NCBI RefSeq assembly: GCF_004346925.1
Contig: NZ_CP031167.1
Location: 4,050,001-4,114,000 of the forward strand
DNA length: 64,000 nt
Direction: 5' to 3'
Source: Stenotrophomonas sp. ASS1
GTDB taxonomy: Bacteria > Pseudomonadota > Gammaproteobacteria > Xanthomonadales > Xanthomonadaceae
Shown: piece after piece, positions 16,759-25,242 of the stretch
Numbering within the stretch: position 1 is the first letter of the stretch
How the letters are laid out: each line of letters opens with the position of its first letter
Translations under genes and position numbers: made by a program
Notes under the pieces: generated by a model
The model's database searches: none
Told to the model about the DNA's origin: nothing
What the model saw: the letters and a program-made list of their open reading frames with translations, nothing else

Positions 16759-16799
16759 GGGGTCAGATCCGTTTTCCTGCGGAAAACGGATCTGACCCC
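16759..16799. repeat. Perfect 19-bp inverted repeat
   Basis: GGGGTCAGATCCGTTTTCC, three bases (TGC), then the exact complement: a 19-pair stem with a 3-base loop. No run of T follows, so it is not a normal terminator. Probably a dispersed intergenic repeat. Confidence 0.75.
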
Positions 16800-16835
16800 A
16801 AAAGTATTTCCGACAGATCGCAGGAAACTGTCGAA

Positions 16836-16937
16836 GGCGGGGTGGGTCCGGTTGAGGGGGCGTGAGCGCCATGGATGGCGCGACCGAGGCTACATGGACG
16901 TATTCACGCCGTCCCCCGCAACCGGACCCACCCCGCC
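16836..16937. repeat. Long inverted repeat element, 102 bases
   Basis: Perfect 19-base arms (GGCGGGGTGGGTCCGGTTG at 16836-16854 and its complement at 16919-16937) enclose 64 bases with an inner hairpin GCGCC-ATGGAT-GGCGC. If transcribed it would fold into a branched RNA hairpin. Same plan as the element at 16586-16680. Confidence 0.75.
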
Positions 16938-16953
16938 TCCTCACAGGAAACCC

Positions 16954-16989
16954 GCTGTTGCTTCGGCTGTTGCTTCGGCTGTTGCTTCT
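16954..16989 (+). repeat. 12-bp tandem repeat, three units
   Basis: GCTGTTGCTTCG twice exactly and a third unit with one change. Non-coding; copy number could vary between strains by slippage. Confidence 0.7.
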
Positions 16990-16994
16990 GAGGT

Positions 16995-17017
16995 TGCCGG
17001 CCAGCGGCCGGCACTAC
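16995..17017 (-). repeat. SMAG repeat (GGCCGGC subtype)
   Basis: TGCCGGCCAGCGGCCGGCA followed by CTAC; GTAG is on the minus strand. Confidence 0.8.
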
Positions 17018-17089
17018 CGCGGGTGCCGGGCGCCGCCCGGCCGATATCCCCTGCTTGACCGCAGCCGGGGCGCCACGGAGAATTCCGCG

Positions 17090-17104
17090 ACTAATTCTCA
17101 TTTG
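17090..17104 (+). promoter_or_regulatory. Possible Fur box
   Basis: ACTAATTCTCATTTG, reading AAATGAGAATTAG on the other strand, has the AATGAGAAT core common at Fur sites of iron-uptake genes. It lies 48 bases before the PepSY reductase gene. Confidence 0.45.
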
Positions 17105-17151
17105 CTGTTGCGCAGGATGCGGGCGGCAGCCTTCCAGGCCCTCCTCCTTCG

Positions 17152-19674
17152 ATGTTCAAGAACGTCCTGTTCCAACTGCACTGGCTGCTGGGCATCACCG
17201 CCGGTGCCGTGCTGGCCGTGATGGGCCTCAGCGGCGCCGTGCTGTCCTTCGAGGATGAACTGCTGCGGGCGGCCAATCCCGGCTTCGCCGAGATCGCCGA
17301 GCACCATGCCGACGGCCAGCTTCCGCTTGAACTCAGCGAACTGGTGCCGCTGCTGCAGGCCGGCAGTGATCGCCCCCTGCAACGCCTGCGCGTGGATGCC
17401 ACCGGGCAACGGCCCTCGGTGGCGCGCTTCGCCGGCGGCAAGGAACACTGGGTCTACTTCGATCCGTACACCGGCGAGCGCTTCAGCGCCCTGCGCGGGC
17501 AGGCGTTGTTCGATTTCGTCGAGGACCTGCATCGCCACCTCGCCGCCGGCGAGCGCGGCAAATGGATCACCGGCAGTTGTGCCATCGCGCTGCTGTTCTT
17601 CACCCTGTCCGGGCTCTACCTGCGCTGGCCGCGGCGCTGGTGGCACTGGCGCAGCTGGCTGGCGGTGGAATGGAAACGCAGCGGCCGTGGCTTCCTGTGG
17701 AGCCTGCACTCGGTGGTCGGCACCTGGGTGCTGTTGATCTACCTGATGAGTGCGCTGACCGGCCTGTGGTGGTCGTTCGACTGGTATCGCAGTGCCGCCA
17801 ACACCCTGCTGGGCGTCGCACCGGCCGCCAGGCACAAGGTCGCCACCGACGCCGCCCTGAACCTGGAACGCATCGAAGCCACGCTGTACGCACTGCCCGG
17901 CGTGCGCACCGGCTACATCGACCTGCGCCTGCCGGAGAAGCCGGGGCAGGCACTGAACGTGCGGGTGATGGCCGGTGATCCGTCGCAGCGCGGCGGCCAG
18001 CATGACCGCGCGCATGATCTGCTGCAGCTGGACCCAGGCACGGGGGCCACGCTCGATGCCCGCCCCTATGCGCGCCAGGGCGCCGGCGCGCAGCTGGCCA
18101 CCAGCGTGTTCGCGCTGCACTCGGGCAGCTACTTCGGCGTGCCCGGGCGTGTCGTGGTGATGCTCAGCAGCCTGGGCATGAGCCTGTTCTTCATCACCGG
18201 CTGGATGCTCTACCTGGACCGCCGCCGCAGCCAGCGCGCCGCGCGTGACCTGCGCCAGTCGCTGCCAGCAACGCCTGCCGATGGCGGTGGTACGCCGTGG
18301 CTGGTGGTGCATGCCAGCCAGAGTGGACTGGGAGAACAACTGGCATGGCGGGCCGCCGCGCAGCTGCAGGCGTCCGGTCATGCGGTGCAGGTGCTGCCAC
18401 TGGCCCGCGTTGATGCCGCGCAGCTGGCACGCACCGCGCAGGTGCTGTGGGTACTGAGCACCTTCGGCGACGGCGAGCCACCGGATGCGGCGCGAGGCGC
18501 TGCACGACGGCTGATGGCACAGACACTCGACCTGTCAGGCCTGCAGTTTGGACTGCTGGCGCTGGGTGACCGACAGTACCCGCACTACTGCGGCTTCGGT
18601 CGCCAGGTTGATGGCTGGCTGCTCGGCAACGGCGCGCGCCCGTTGTTCGACCGCGTCGAAGTCGATGCCGCCTCGGTAGCGGCCTTGCGCCAATGGCAGC
18701 TGCAGCTGGGCGCGCTGACCGGCATCGTCACCGATGACAGCGTACTGCCGGCGGCCACGCAGATGCATGAGTGGCGGCTGCTCGGCCGCGACCGGCTCAA
18801 TCCGGGCAGCATCGGTGGTGCCATCTGGCGCATCCGTCTTGCGCCACCGGCCGACGTGCAGTGGCAGGCGGGCGACATCCTGCATATCGCGCCGCGGCAC
18901 AACGCACGGCACGCCAGCGCCGTGTTGAAGGCACATGGGTTGGATCCGCTGCAGCCGCTGCTGGTGGACGGCCACCCACGCACCCTGCTGGCGCTGGCCA
19001 GTGAACGCGAGCTGCCCGAGGCCGACGCCGCGCTGGCGGTGCAGGATGCCTGCCTGTGGCTGTCCGGATTGCCAACGCTGCCCGGACGCGAATACTCCAT
19101 CGCCTCCTCCACGAGTGATGAAGTGGTGGAACTGGTGGTGCGCCTGGTGCATGACCTGTCGGGTCGAGCCGGGCTGGGCTCGGGCTGGCTGGCGCTGCAT
19201 GCCCCGGTCGGAGCCAGCATCGTGGCCCGTGTGCATCGCAACCCCGGTTTCCATCGCATTGGCGGTGTGCCGATGGTGCTGATCGGCAATGGCACCGGCA
19301 TCGCGGGTCTGCGCAGCCTGTTGCGCGAAGCTGCCCATGCAGGCGAGCACGGGCACTGGCTGCTGTTCGGTGAGCGCCAGCGCGTGCACGACTTCCTGTT
19401 CGCCGACGAGATCGAAGCGTGGCAGGCCGATGGCCATCTCGCGCGGGTGGACCTGGCGTTCTCGCGCGATGGTGAGGGTGGCTACGTGCAGGATCGCCTG
19501 GGTGCTGCCGTCGATGCGCTGCGCGAGTGGATGCAGCGCGGTGCGGTGATCCACGTGTGCGGCTCGCTGCAGGGCATGGCCGAAGGCGTGGACCAGGTGC
19601 TGCGCGCCGCGCTGGGCGATGAGGTTGTGGAAACGCTGCTGGAGACCGGGCGCTACCGGCGCGACGTGTACTGA
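17152..19674 (+). CDS. PepSY-domain membrane protein fused to a flavodoxin/FAD/NAD(P)H reductase
   Basis: An 840-residue fusion. The N-terminal half is a PepSY-associated membrane module with TM helices near residues 9-30, 140-160, 185-205 and 335-357 and periplasmic PepSY-like loops (YFDPYTGERFSALRG; YIDLRLPEKPG). From about 380 comes a flavodoxin-like domain (LVVHASQSGLGEQ; VLSTFGDGEPPDAA), then a CysJ-like FAD and NAD(P)H reductase part (REYSIASS; MVLIGNGTGIAGLRSLL near 705; final YRRDVY). Proteins of this plan probably take electrons from NAD(P)H across the inner membrane to reduce ferric iron or siderophores. A Fur-like box upstream supports an iron role. Often annotated as sulfite reductase flavoprotein, but no sulfite genes are nearby. 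Start codon lacks a clear ribosome site. Confidence 0.88.
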   Translation: MFKNVLFQLHWLLGITAGAVLAVMGLSGAVLSFEDELLRAANPGFAEIAEHHADGQLPLELSELVPLLQAGSDRPLQRLRVDATGQRPSVARFAGGKEHWVYFDPYTGERFSALRGQALFDFVEDLHRHLAAGERGKWITGSCAIALLFFTLSGLYLRWPRRWWHWRSWLAVEWKRSGRGFLWSLHSVVGTWVLLIYLMSALTGLWWSFDWYRSAANTLLGVAPAARHKVATDAALNLERIEATLYALPGVRTGYIDLRLPEKPGQALNVRVMAGDPSQRGGQHDRAHDLLQLDPGTGATLDARPYARQGAGAQLATSVFALHSGSYFGVPGRVVVMLSSLGMSLFFITGWMLYLDRRRSQRAARDLRQSLPATPADGGGTPWLVVHASQSGLGEQLAWRAAAQLQASGHAVQVLPLARVDAAQLARTAQVLWVLSTFGDGEPPDAARGAARRLMAQTLDLSGLQFGLLALGDRQYPHYCGFGRQVDGWLLGNGARPLFDRVEVDAASVAALRQWQLQLGALTGIVTDDSVLPAATQMHEWRLLGRDRLNPGSIGGAIWRIRLAPPADVQWQAGDILHIAPRHNARHASAVLKAHGLDPLQPLLVDGHPRTLLALASERELPEADAALAVQDACLWLSGLPTLPGREYSIASSTSDEVVELVVRLVHDLSGRAGLGSGWLALHAPVGASIVARVHRNPGFHRIGGVPMVLIGNGTGIAGLRSLLREAAHAGEHGHWLLFGERQRVHDFLFADEIEAWQADGHLARVDLAFSRDGEGGYVQDRLGAAVDALREWMQRGAVIHVCGSLQGMAEGVDQVLRAALGDEVVETLLETGRYRRDVY

Positions 19675-19683
19675 GCCACAAGG

Positions 19684-19742
19684 GTAGTGCCGGCCGCTGG
19701 CCGGCATGATCATCGACGGTGCCGGCCAGCGGCCGGCACTAC
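19684..19742. repeat. SMAG inverted pair (GGCCGGC subtype)
   Basis: GTAGTGCCGGCCGCTGGC on the left and the mirror ending GGCCGGCACTAC on the right, between the convergent reductase and chemoreceptor genes; likely a shared end-of-transcript structure. Confidence 0.88.
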
Positions 19743-19752
19743 CGGAGCGGGA

Positions 19753-22290
19753 TCAGGCCGCAGCGCGCGCCTGTGGCATCGACTGCAGACGGAACGCGCC
19801 CACGGCTTCTGCCAGGGCATGTACCTGCGCCTGCATCTGCGCGGTCGAGGCCCCCGCCTCTTCCACCAGACTGGCGTTGCGCTGGGTACTGGCCTCCATC
19901 TGCACGATGGTCTGGTTCACCTGGGCGATGCCGGCATGCTGGTCCTGCGACGCGCTGCGGATCCCGGCCAGCAGATCCGCCAGCTGCTGCACGCTGCCGA
20001 CAATCTCGCCCATCGTGGTGCCGGCCTGTTCGGCCTGCTGGTTGCCCTGGCCCACACGCGCCACCGAATCCTCGATCAATCCCTTGATCTGCTTGGCCGC
20101 CTCCGCGCTGCGCTGAGCCAGCAGGCGCACTTCGGCAGCCACGACGGCGAAGCTGCGGCCCTGCTCTCCGGCACGCGCCGCTTCCACCGCCGCGTTGAGC
20201 GCGAGAATGTTGGTCTGGAAGGCGATGCCATCAATCAGCTGGGTGATGTCACCGATCCGCCGTGAGGCTTCGCTGATGCCATGCATGGTTGCCACCACCT
20301 GGCCGACCGCCTCGCCGCCGCGCTGGGCCACTGCCGCCGCGCCCTTGACCAGCGCATCCGCACGGCCCGCGGCATCGGCATTGCGGCCAACAGTGTCGGT
20401 CAGCTCGTGCATCGACGCTGCCGTCTCTTCCAGGTTGGCCGCCTGCTGTTCGGTACGCTGCGACAGATCATGGTGACCGGCGACGATCTCACCAACACCG
20501 GTGTCGAGGCTGGACGTGGCCTGCTGGATGCGGGTGACGATGCGGCCCAGTTGCGCGACGGTGGCGTTGGCATCATCGCGCATGCGCGCGAACACGCCCT
20601 GCAGTTCACCTTCCATGCGCACGCTGAGGTCACCGCGGGCCAGCGCGGCCAGAAGCGCCTGCAGATCGCCAAGGTTGGTCTCGAAGGTGGTCAACAGGCG
20701 ATTGATGCTGGTCGACAGCGTACGCACAAAGCCCTGCTTCCCCTCCAGCGCGATGCGACCGTGCAGGTCACCGTGCGCGGCCGCGTCGACCAGGGCTGCC
20801 ACTTCGGTTTCCAGCAGGGTTTCCAGCGCGCGACTGCGCCATTCCACCGCCACGCCGAGGAAATGCTCCTCGTCGACAATGGGATTGGCGATCAGCTGAT
20901 AGCGGACACCGCAATGGTCGATCTCGCGTTCTTCGCGTTGTCGCACGCCGGCCAGGCTTACCAGTGCCGGATGAAGGCGCACCGCATCGCTCCCCACCAG
21001 ATCTTCAACCTGGAGTTCAAGCTGCTCCAGCAGCGCCGGATTGGCGTACGCCACCAGGCCTTCGGCATCGACCACCATCAGCCCGGTCTGCGCACTGTCC
21101 AGCGCCTGGCGCACCCGGGTGTTGCCGCGCGCCACAGCACGTTCGGTCTCGATGCGCGCGCGCAGGCGCTGCTGCATGTCGACCAGGCGCTGGGCAAGCT
21201 GGCCGATCTCATCGTTGGCGTTGTAGACGCGCAGGGTGGTGTCGAGGCGGTCGTCGGCGATGTCGCTGGCGAAACGCAGGGTGTCCTGGATCGGCTGGCG
21301 CACCGCACGCAGCACCAGCACCAGGCTGGTGATCAGCACACCGGCCACCAGCAGCAGGGTCAATGCGAACAGCACGCTCATCGTGCGCGCGCCGGCCTGC
21401 TGGCGCGCCTGCGCCCTGGCCAGCGCTGCCACCTGCGCCTGCTGGAAAGCGGCAAGCGCCGGCGCTACGCCCGCGGCGGTATCCAGCAGCGACTGCGCTT
21501 CCACATCCAGGCCGACGCGGGCAGCGGTATACCCCAGCAGGGCGCCTTGATAGCCCTCCATCCCGGTGCGCAGGGCGTCCTGCGCATCCGCGGGCAGGCC
21601 CGCCAGCGCGAGGTCGAACGGCAGCTTTTCCTCGCTGGCGCGGTCGGCGTGGGTGGAATCACCGTCGAGCAGCAGCAGGGCCTCCTGCCTTCGCATCTTC
21701 TGCAGGGACAGCGCCAGCGACGGCCGCTGCAGCGCATCCACCTGCGCCTGCAGGGTTTCGGCGGCCTGCTGCAGCTGTGCAGCGAGGCCGGCCTCACCGC
21801 GGCCCATCTCGTCGACCCGTTCGAACAGGGCGGCGACACCCTGCGAGAACGCGTCGGCCGATTCAGTCAGCACCTGCAGCGCCATGCGCCGGCCGGCGTC
21901 CATCGGCATCGCGCGAAGCGCCTGCAGGTCAGCCTGCAGGGCCTTCTGTGTTGCCAGCAACTGGCTGCGGTCAGCATCATCGAAACTGCGTGCATACTGG
22001 GTCTGCAGGCGGCGCGCTTCGGCCACCCGCGTGGACAGGCTGGCAGCCAGATCGCTGCCGCGCTGGTAGCTGGCCTGGCTGCGCGCGGCCAGGGCGTTGG
22101 CATGGCCAGTCCAGGCGTAGACAGCGGCGATCGCCACCAGCCCCAGGCCACAGACCCACAGGGTCGCCTTGAGCTTGTTGGCCACGCTGAGCCGGTGTGG
22201 TTGCAGCCACAGCAGCAGGCCGGGGGACGCCGAGCGCAACGTGGCAAGACGCGTGCGCAGGGACCGGAGGTGGGGGACAACGGCCGACAT
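19753..22290 (-). CDS. Methyl-accepting chemotaxis protein with PAS domain
   Basis: An 845-residue chemoreceptor. TM1 lies around 42-60 (TLWVCGLGLVAIAAVYAW), then a helical periplasmic sensor, TM2 (VLFALTLLLVAGVLITSLVL) and HAMP (PIQDTLRFASDIADDRL). A PAS-like domain (GLMVVDAEGLVAYANPALLEQL; LIANPIVDEEHFLGVAVEW), a second HAMP-like stretch and the signalling hairpin tip IAFQTNILALNAAVEAARAG follow. It passes signals to CheW/CheA. The start at 22290 has GGAG and lies 22 bases behind the predicted transcription start of a FliA promoter; the longer frame to 22428 runs through that promoter and is rejected. The ligand is unknown. Confidence 0.95.
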   Translation of the reverse strand: MSAVVPHLRSLRTRLATLRSASPGLLLWLQPHRLSVANKLKATLWVCGLGLVAIAAVYAWTGHANALAARSQASYQRGSDLAASLSTRVAEARRLQTQYARSFDDADRSQLLATQKALQADLQALRAMPMDAGRRMALQVLTESADAFSQGVAALFERVDEMGRGEAGLAAQLQQAAETLQAQVDALQRPSLALSLQKMRRQEALLLLDGDSTHADRASEEKLPFDLALAGLPADAQDALRTGMEGYQGALLGYTAARVGLDVEAQSLLDTAAGVAPALAAFQQAQVAALARAQARQQAGARTMSVLFALTLLLVAGVLITSLVLVLRAVRQPIQDTLRFASDIADDRLDTTLRVYNANDEIGQLAQRLVDMQQRLRARIETERAVARGNTRVRQALDSAQTGLMVVDAEGLVAYANPALLEQLELQVEDLVGSDAVRLHPALVSLAGVRQREEREIDHCGVRYQLIANPIVDEEHFLGVAVEWRSRALETLLETEVAALVDAAAHGDLHGRIALEGKQGFVRTLSTSINRLLTTFETNLGDLQALLAALARGDLSVRMEGELQGVFARMRDDANATVAQLGRIVTRIQQATSSLDTGVGEIVAGHHDLSQRTEQQAANLEETAASMHELTDTVGRNADAAGRADALVKGAAAVAQRGGEAVGQVVATMHGISEASRRIGDITQLIDGIAFQTNILALNAAVEAARAGEQGRSFAVVAAEVRLLAQRSAEAAKQIKGLIEDSVARVGQGNQQAEQAGTTMGEIVGSVQQLADLLAGIRSASQDQHAGIAQVNQTIVQMEASTQRNASLVEEAGASTAQMQAQVHALAEAVGAFRLQSMPQARAAA

Positions 22291-22318
22291 GACAGACTCC
22301 AGGCGGAAGGACGCACCT

Positions 22319-22345
22319 GTATCGGCCGTATGCGAAGAAACTTTA
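22319..22345 (-). promoter_or_regulatory. Sigma-28 (FliA) promoter of the chemoreceptor
   Basis: Minus strand TAAAGTTT (22345-22338), 11 bases, GCCGATAC (22326-22319). This equals the flagellar sigma-28 consensus TAAAGTTT-N11-GCCGATAA except the last base, placing the receptor in the late flagellar regulon. Confidence 0.88.
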
Positions 22346-22497
22346 GGTCTAATTTTCTTCTTCGCGGATCCAATCTCGCTTCTTGTACCGGCAACAAGCG
22401 ACGATGCGATGACAGAGAACACCTCCATTTCTCATCTCCTGAGAATCCCGACTGATAGAGCTACGTTTCACACAACTACCTTGGAGCAACTGCAGCC

Positions 22498-23223
22498 ATG
22501 CTTAGCAGCACGGTACTGAATCAGATTCAGACGCTTGGCATCCCTGTCGGGATCGGTACTGTCATAGTTGTCCTCGCAACTATCGTGCGCTGGTTCTTCG
22601 GACCTCCTATGGACAGTTTCCACCGCTGGAGAGAGTCAAAGCATCGGGATCGCGAGTACTTGCTGAAGATCGCGGATCATTCAGAGGATGATCTGGAAGC
22701 ATGCTGGGTAAAGGAGTCCACGTTGCAGGAGGCATTTCGAGGGCGCTATGGCCTCCTGGTCGGGCGCGAGGAGCGCCGGGCCTACTTCAACCTCATGCGC
22801 TGCTACTCGCCAAGCATAAAATGGCGCCATATCAGGGGCATAAGCACACTGGCACGACGCAGCATGGATGGCGCCGGCATTGAATTTCACATGCCCAAGC
22901 GAGAGCGCCGCTGGCGATACGCTGCCGCTGCTACTGGCATGATCTTCTATCTGTTCGGCAGCGTGCTTTGGGTTGAAGGCCTGCTTTCCGCCATGCATGG
23001 CTCTTGGGCGGGAATTGTTCTGGGGGTTCCGGTCGCAGTAATGGGCGCTTTCACAACGCGCGTATCCCTGTTCCCTCTGCAGAGCTACGACGCAGTTGGA
23101 AAAGTTATCCAGCCTAATGAGCGTAATGAGTTTCTTTTGATTCCGATCCCCGAGGCAAAGAAGCCAGAGCCCTCCTCTCTCAAGCCGGCGCCAATTGACG
23201 CTATTCCGCGCCACCGCGCTTGA
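22498..23223 (+). CDS. Uncharacterised membrane protein, base composition unlike neighbours
   Basis: A 241-residue protein with an N-terminal TM helix (about 17-34; VGIGTVIVVLATIVRWFF), a charged cytoplasmic stretch rich in Arg and Glu (about 40-140), two further helices (about 141-160 and 165-188) and a polar tail rich in Pro and Lys. Not recognised as a known family. The DNA is visibly richer in A+T than the genes on either side, with common use of codons such as AAA, ACT and CGG/CGA, suggesting recent acquisition. It is divergent from the chemoreceptor. The ribosome site is weak, so the start is the least certain part. Confidence 0.6.
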   Translation: MLSSTVLNQIQTLGIPVGIGTVIVVLATIVRWFFGPPMDSFHRWRESKHRDREYLLKIADHSEDDLEACWVKESTLQEAFRGRYGLLVGREERRAYFNLMRCYSPSIKWRHIRGISTLARRSMDGAGIEFHMPKRERRWRYAAAATGMIFYLFGSVLWVEGLLSAMHGSWAGIVLGVPVAVMGAFTTRVSLFPLQSYDAVGKVIQPNERNEFLLIPIPEAKKPEPSSLKPAPIDAIPRHRA

Positions 23224-23278
23224 CCTCAACCCCGGTTGGGGGAGCACAGTGGACATCCCCTCCCCGCCCGGTGCCCCC

Positions 23279-24118
23279 ATGACGACGCTCGATGTCCCCC
23301 GCTACCTGCAGCGCCTGCAGCTGGATGCGCCGCCACCGCGGACCCTGGCCGGCCTGACCCTGCTGCAGCAGCGCCACAACGCACTGCTGCCCTTCGAAAC
23401 CCTCAGCTGCCTGCTGCGCGACGCGGTGCCGATCGACCTGGACAGCGTGCAGCGCAAGCTGCTTGACGAGCGCCGCGGTGGTTACTGCTTCGAACTCAAT
23501 GGCGGGTTGCTGGCGCTGCTGCAGGCCTTGGGCTTCGATGCCCAGCCATTGAGCGCGCGCGTACTGCTGGCCGCCCAGGACGGCGAATTGACCGCGCGTA
23601 CCCATCTGCTGCTGCGCGTGCACGTGGACGGCGATGACTGGCTGGTGGATGCCGGTTTTGGCAGCCTGACCCCGACCGTACCGCTGCGCCTGCATGACCC
23701 GCAGCCGCAGGCCACCCCGCACGAACGCTATCTGTTGCAGCGGTTGGAAGACGGCGGTGATTTCATGCTGTCGGCCGAATCCAGCGACGGCTGGCGGGTG
23801 ATGTACCGCTTCGATCTGCAGGCGCCGGCGCCGATCGACAACGTGGTGGGCAACTGGTACGTATGTACCCATCCCGATTCCAGTTTCCCCGGCCAGTTGC
23901 GCGCGTCGCTGACCGGGCCGGACTGGCGCCGCACCATCGGCAGCGGCAACTACACCGAGTACCGCCCCGGACAGGCACCGGACAAGCGCCCGCTGCATGA
24001 TGTGGGTGATGTGCGCGACGTGCTGGAGCAGCGCTTCGGCATCCAGCTTCCGGACGACCCGCGGCTGGATCCAGCGATCAACGACTGGCTGCAGCGCTCG
24101 CGCGCCGCGACGCTGTAG
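23279..24118 (+). CDS. Arylamine N-acetyltransferase
   Basis: Moves an acetyl group from acetyl-CoA to arylamines and hydrazines by way of an acetyl-cysteine, using a Cys-His-Asp triad. All three residues are in their family settings: C70 in RRGGYCFELNGG, H109 in TARTHLLLRV and D124 in WLVDAGFG. Length 279 matches the bacterial family (about 270-280). The start MTTLDVPRYL is chosen by alignment with the family; the frame is open to 23195. The TAG stop codon is part of the GTAG head of the following SMAG repeat (24115-24118), so the repeat fixes the protein end. Confidence 0.93.
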   Translation: MTTLDVPRYLQRLQLDAPPPRTLAGLTLLQQRHNALLPFETLSCLLRDAVPIDLDSVQRKLLDERRGGYCFELNGGLLALLQALGFDAQPLSARVLLAAQDGELTARTHLLLRVHVDGDDWLVDAGFGSLTPTVPLRLHDPQPQATPHERYLLQRLEDGGDFMLSAESSDGWRVMYRFDLQAPAPIDNVVGNWYVCTHPDSSFPGQLRASLTGPDWRRTIGSGNYTEYRPGQAPDKRPLHDVGDVRDVLEQRFGIQLPDDPRLDPAINDWLQRSRAATL

Positions 24119-24184
24119 AGTCGAGCTTTCTCGACTGATGCATCTACGGCGACGTCAAAATCAGTCGAGCAAGCTCGACTCTAC
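24115..24184. repeat. SMAG inverted pair (GTCGAGC subtype)
   Basis: GTAGAGTCGAGCTTTCTCG and the mirror GTCGAGCAAGCTCGACTCTAC. The first TAG is the stop codon of the arylamine N-acetyltransferase gene. Confidence 0.88.
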
Positions 24185-24209
24185 AAATGCGCGCACCGCA
24201 GCGTTGACG

Positions 24210-24587
24210 TTACGGCGCTGTGCGCGCCTGCAATGCGATACGGTTGCCTTCGCTGTCACGGATCTCGGCCACGCGCCAATCGCCGGCATCGGCCGGGCCG
24301 AAGCGCAGCTCGGCTCCGGCCTGCAGCGCACGCTCGAGGCTGGCATCCAGATCATCAACGCCGATGTAGATGCGCGCGCCCTGCTCGGAAGGCAGATAGT
24401 CCGCGCCGTGCACCAGCGCAATGCTGGCACCGGCGGCCTCATCGGAAAACGGTAGATAGGCCATCCGGCAGTCGTGCAGCACGATGGGTTCGTCCACCGC
24501 AACCTGCAGCCATCGCTGGTAGAACGTGATGGCCCGGTCCAGGTCACTGGCCGGGATTTCCACATGCAGGATCGGGTTCACTGACAT
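24210..24587 (-). CDS. VOC-family (glyoxalase/bleomycin-resistance-like) protein
   Basis: A 125-residue protein with the vicinal-oxygen-chelate fold: two beta-alpha-beta-beta-beta units, seen as ILHVEIPASDLDRAITFYQRWL and RIYIGVDDLDASLERALQAGAEL, ending in the usual IRDSEGNRIALQA. VOC proteins bind a metal or small molecule and include lyases, dioxygenases and drug-binding proteins. Likely metal ligands are His and Glu near the starts of the units, but no specific substrate is indicated. It follows the two-component genes on the same strand (16-base gap) and may be on their transcript. Confidence 0.85.
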   Translation of the reverse strand: MSVNPILHVEIPASDLDRAITFYQRWLQVAVDEPIVLHDCRMAYLPFSDEAAGASIALVHGADYLPSEQGARIYIGVDDLDASLERALQAGAELRFGPADAGDWRVAEIRDSEGNRIALQARTAP

Positions 24588-24603
24588 TCCTTGCCACGTC
24601 CAC

Positions 24604-25242
24604 TCAGATGATGCGCAGGGTAATCGCCTTCAGCACTGCACGGGTGCGATCGCGGGTGCCCAGCTTGTCGAGTATGGCGGACACGTAGTTCTTCACCGTG
24701 CCCTCGGCCAGGAACAGGCTGCGCGCGATCTCCTTGTTGCTGTAGCCCCCGGCCAGCAGGCGCAGGATTGCCACTTCACGTTCGCCGAAGGTATCGGTGG
24801 GCGGCGCTTCGTCGTGGAAGCGGTAACGCGCGCGCACCGGATCGGTACTGACCGGCAGCAGCAGGGTCTCGCCCGCAGCAACGCGTTCGATGGCCTCGCG
24901 CAGGTCGGCCGGCGCGGCATCCTTGAGCAGGAAGCCCTGTGCGCCGGCCTCGCTGGCGCGCAGCAGCAGATCACTTTCATCGAAGGTGGTCAGCAGCAGC
25001 CACGGCGTGGCATCGCCGCGCGCGCGCAGCTGGCGCAGTGCCTCGATCCCATCCAGCCCTGGCATGCGGATGTCACTGAGCACCACGTCCACGCGCTGCG
25101 TATCCAGCGCGTCCAGCAACGCCTGGCCCTCCTCGGCCTCCAGCGCCACGTCCACGCCCAACCCCTGCAACAACGCACGCAGCCCGGCGCGGACCAGCGC
25201 CTGGTCGTCGGCCAGGGCAACACGGATCGCGCTGCCGTTCAT
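24604..25242 (-). CDS. NarL/LuxR-type response regulator
   Basis: A 212-residue regulator with an N-terminal receiver domain (acidic DD at 12-13, phosphoacceptor D57 in VVLSDIRMPG, switch Thr in LLTTF, Lys in FLLKDAAPAD) and a C-terminal LuxR helix-turn-helix (FGEREVAILRLLAGGYSNKEIARSLFLAEGTVKNYVSAILDKLG). It overlaps the sensor kinase stop by four bases (25239-25242), so the two are a cognate pair of the DesK/LiaRS type. Targets are not known. Confidence 0.93.
   Translation of the reverse strand: MNGSAIRVALADDQALVRAGLRALLQGLGVDVALEAEEGQALLDALDTQRVDVVLSDIRMPGLDGIEALRQLRARGDATPWLLLTTFDESDLLLRASEAGAQGFLLKDAAPADLREAIERVAAGETLLLPVSTDPVRARYRFHDEAPPTDTFGEREVAILRLLAGGYSNKEIARSLFLAEGTVKNYVSAILDKLGTRDRTRAVLKAITLRII

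Noticed and set aside
20281..22455. 724-codon plus-strand ORF opposite the chemoreceptor
   Set aside because: Antisense shadow; low-complexity and crosses the FliA promoter region.
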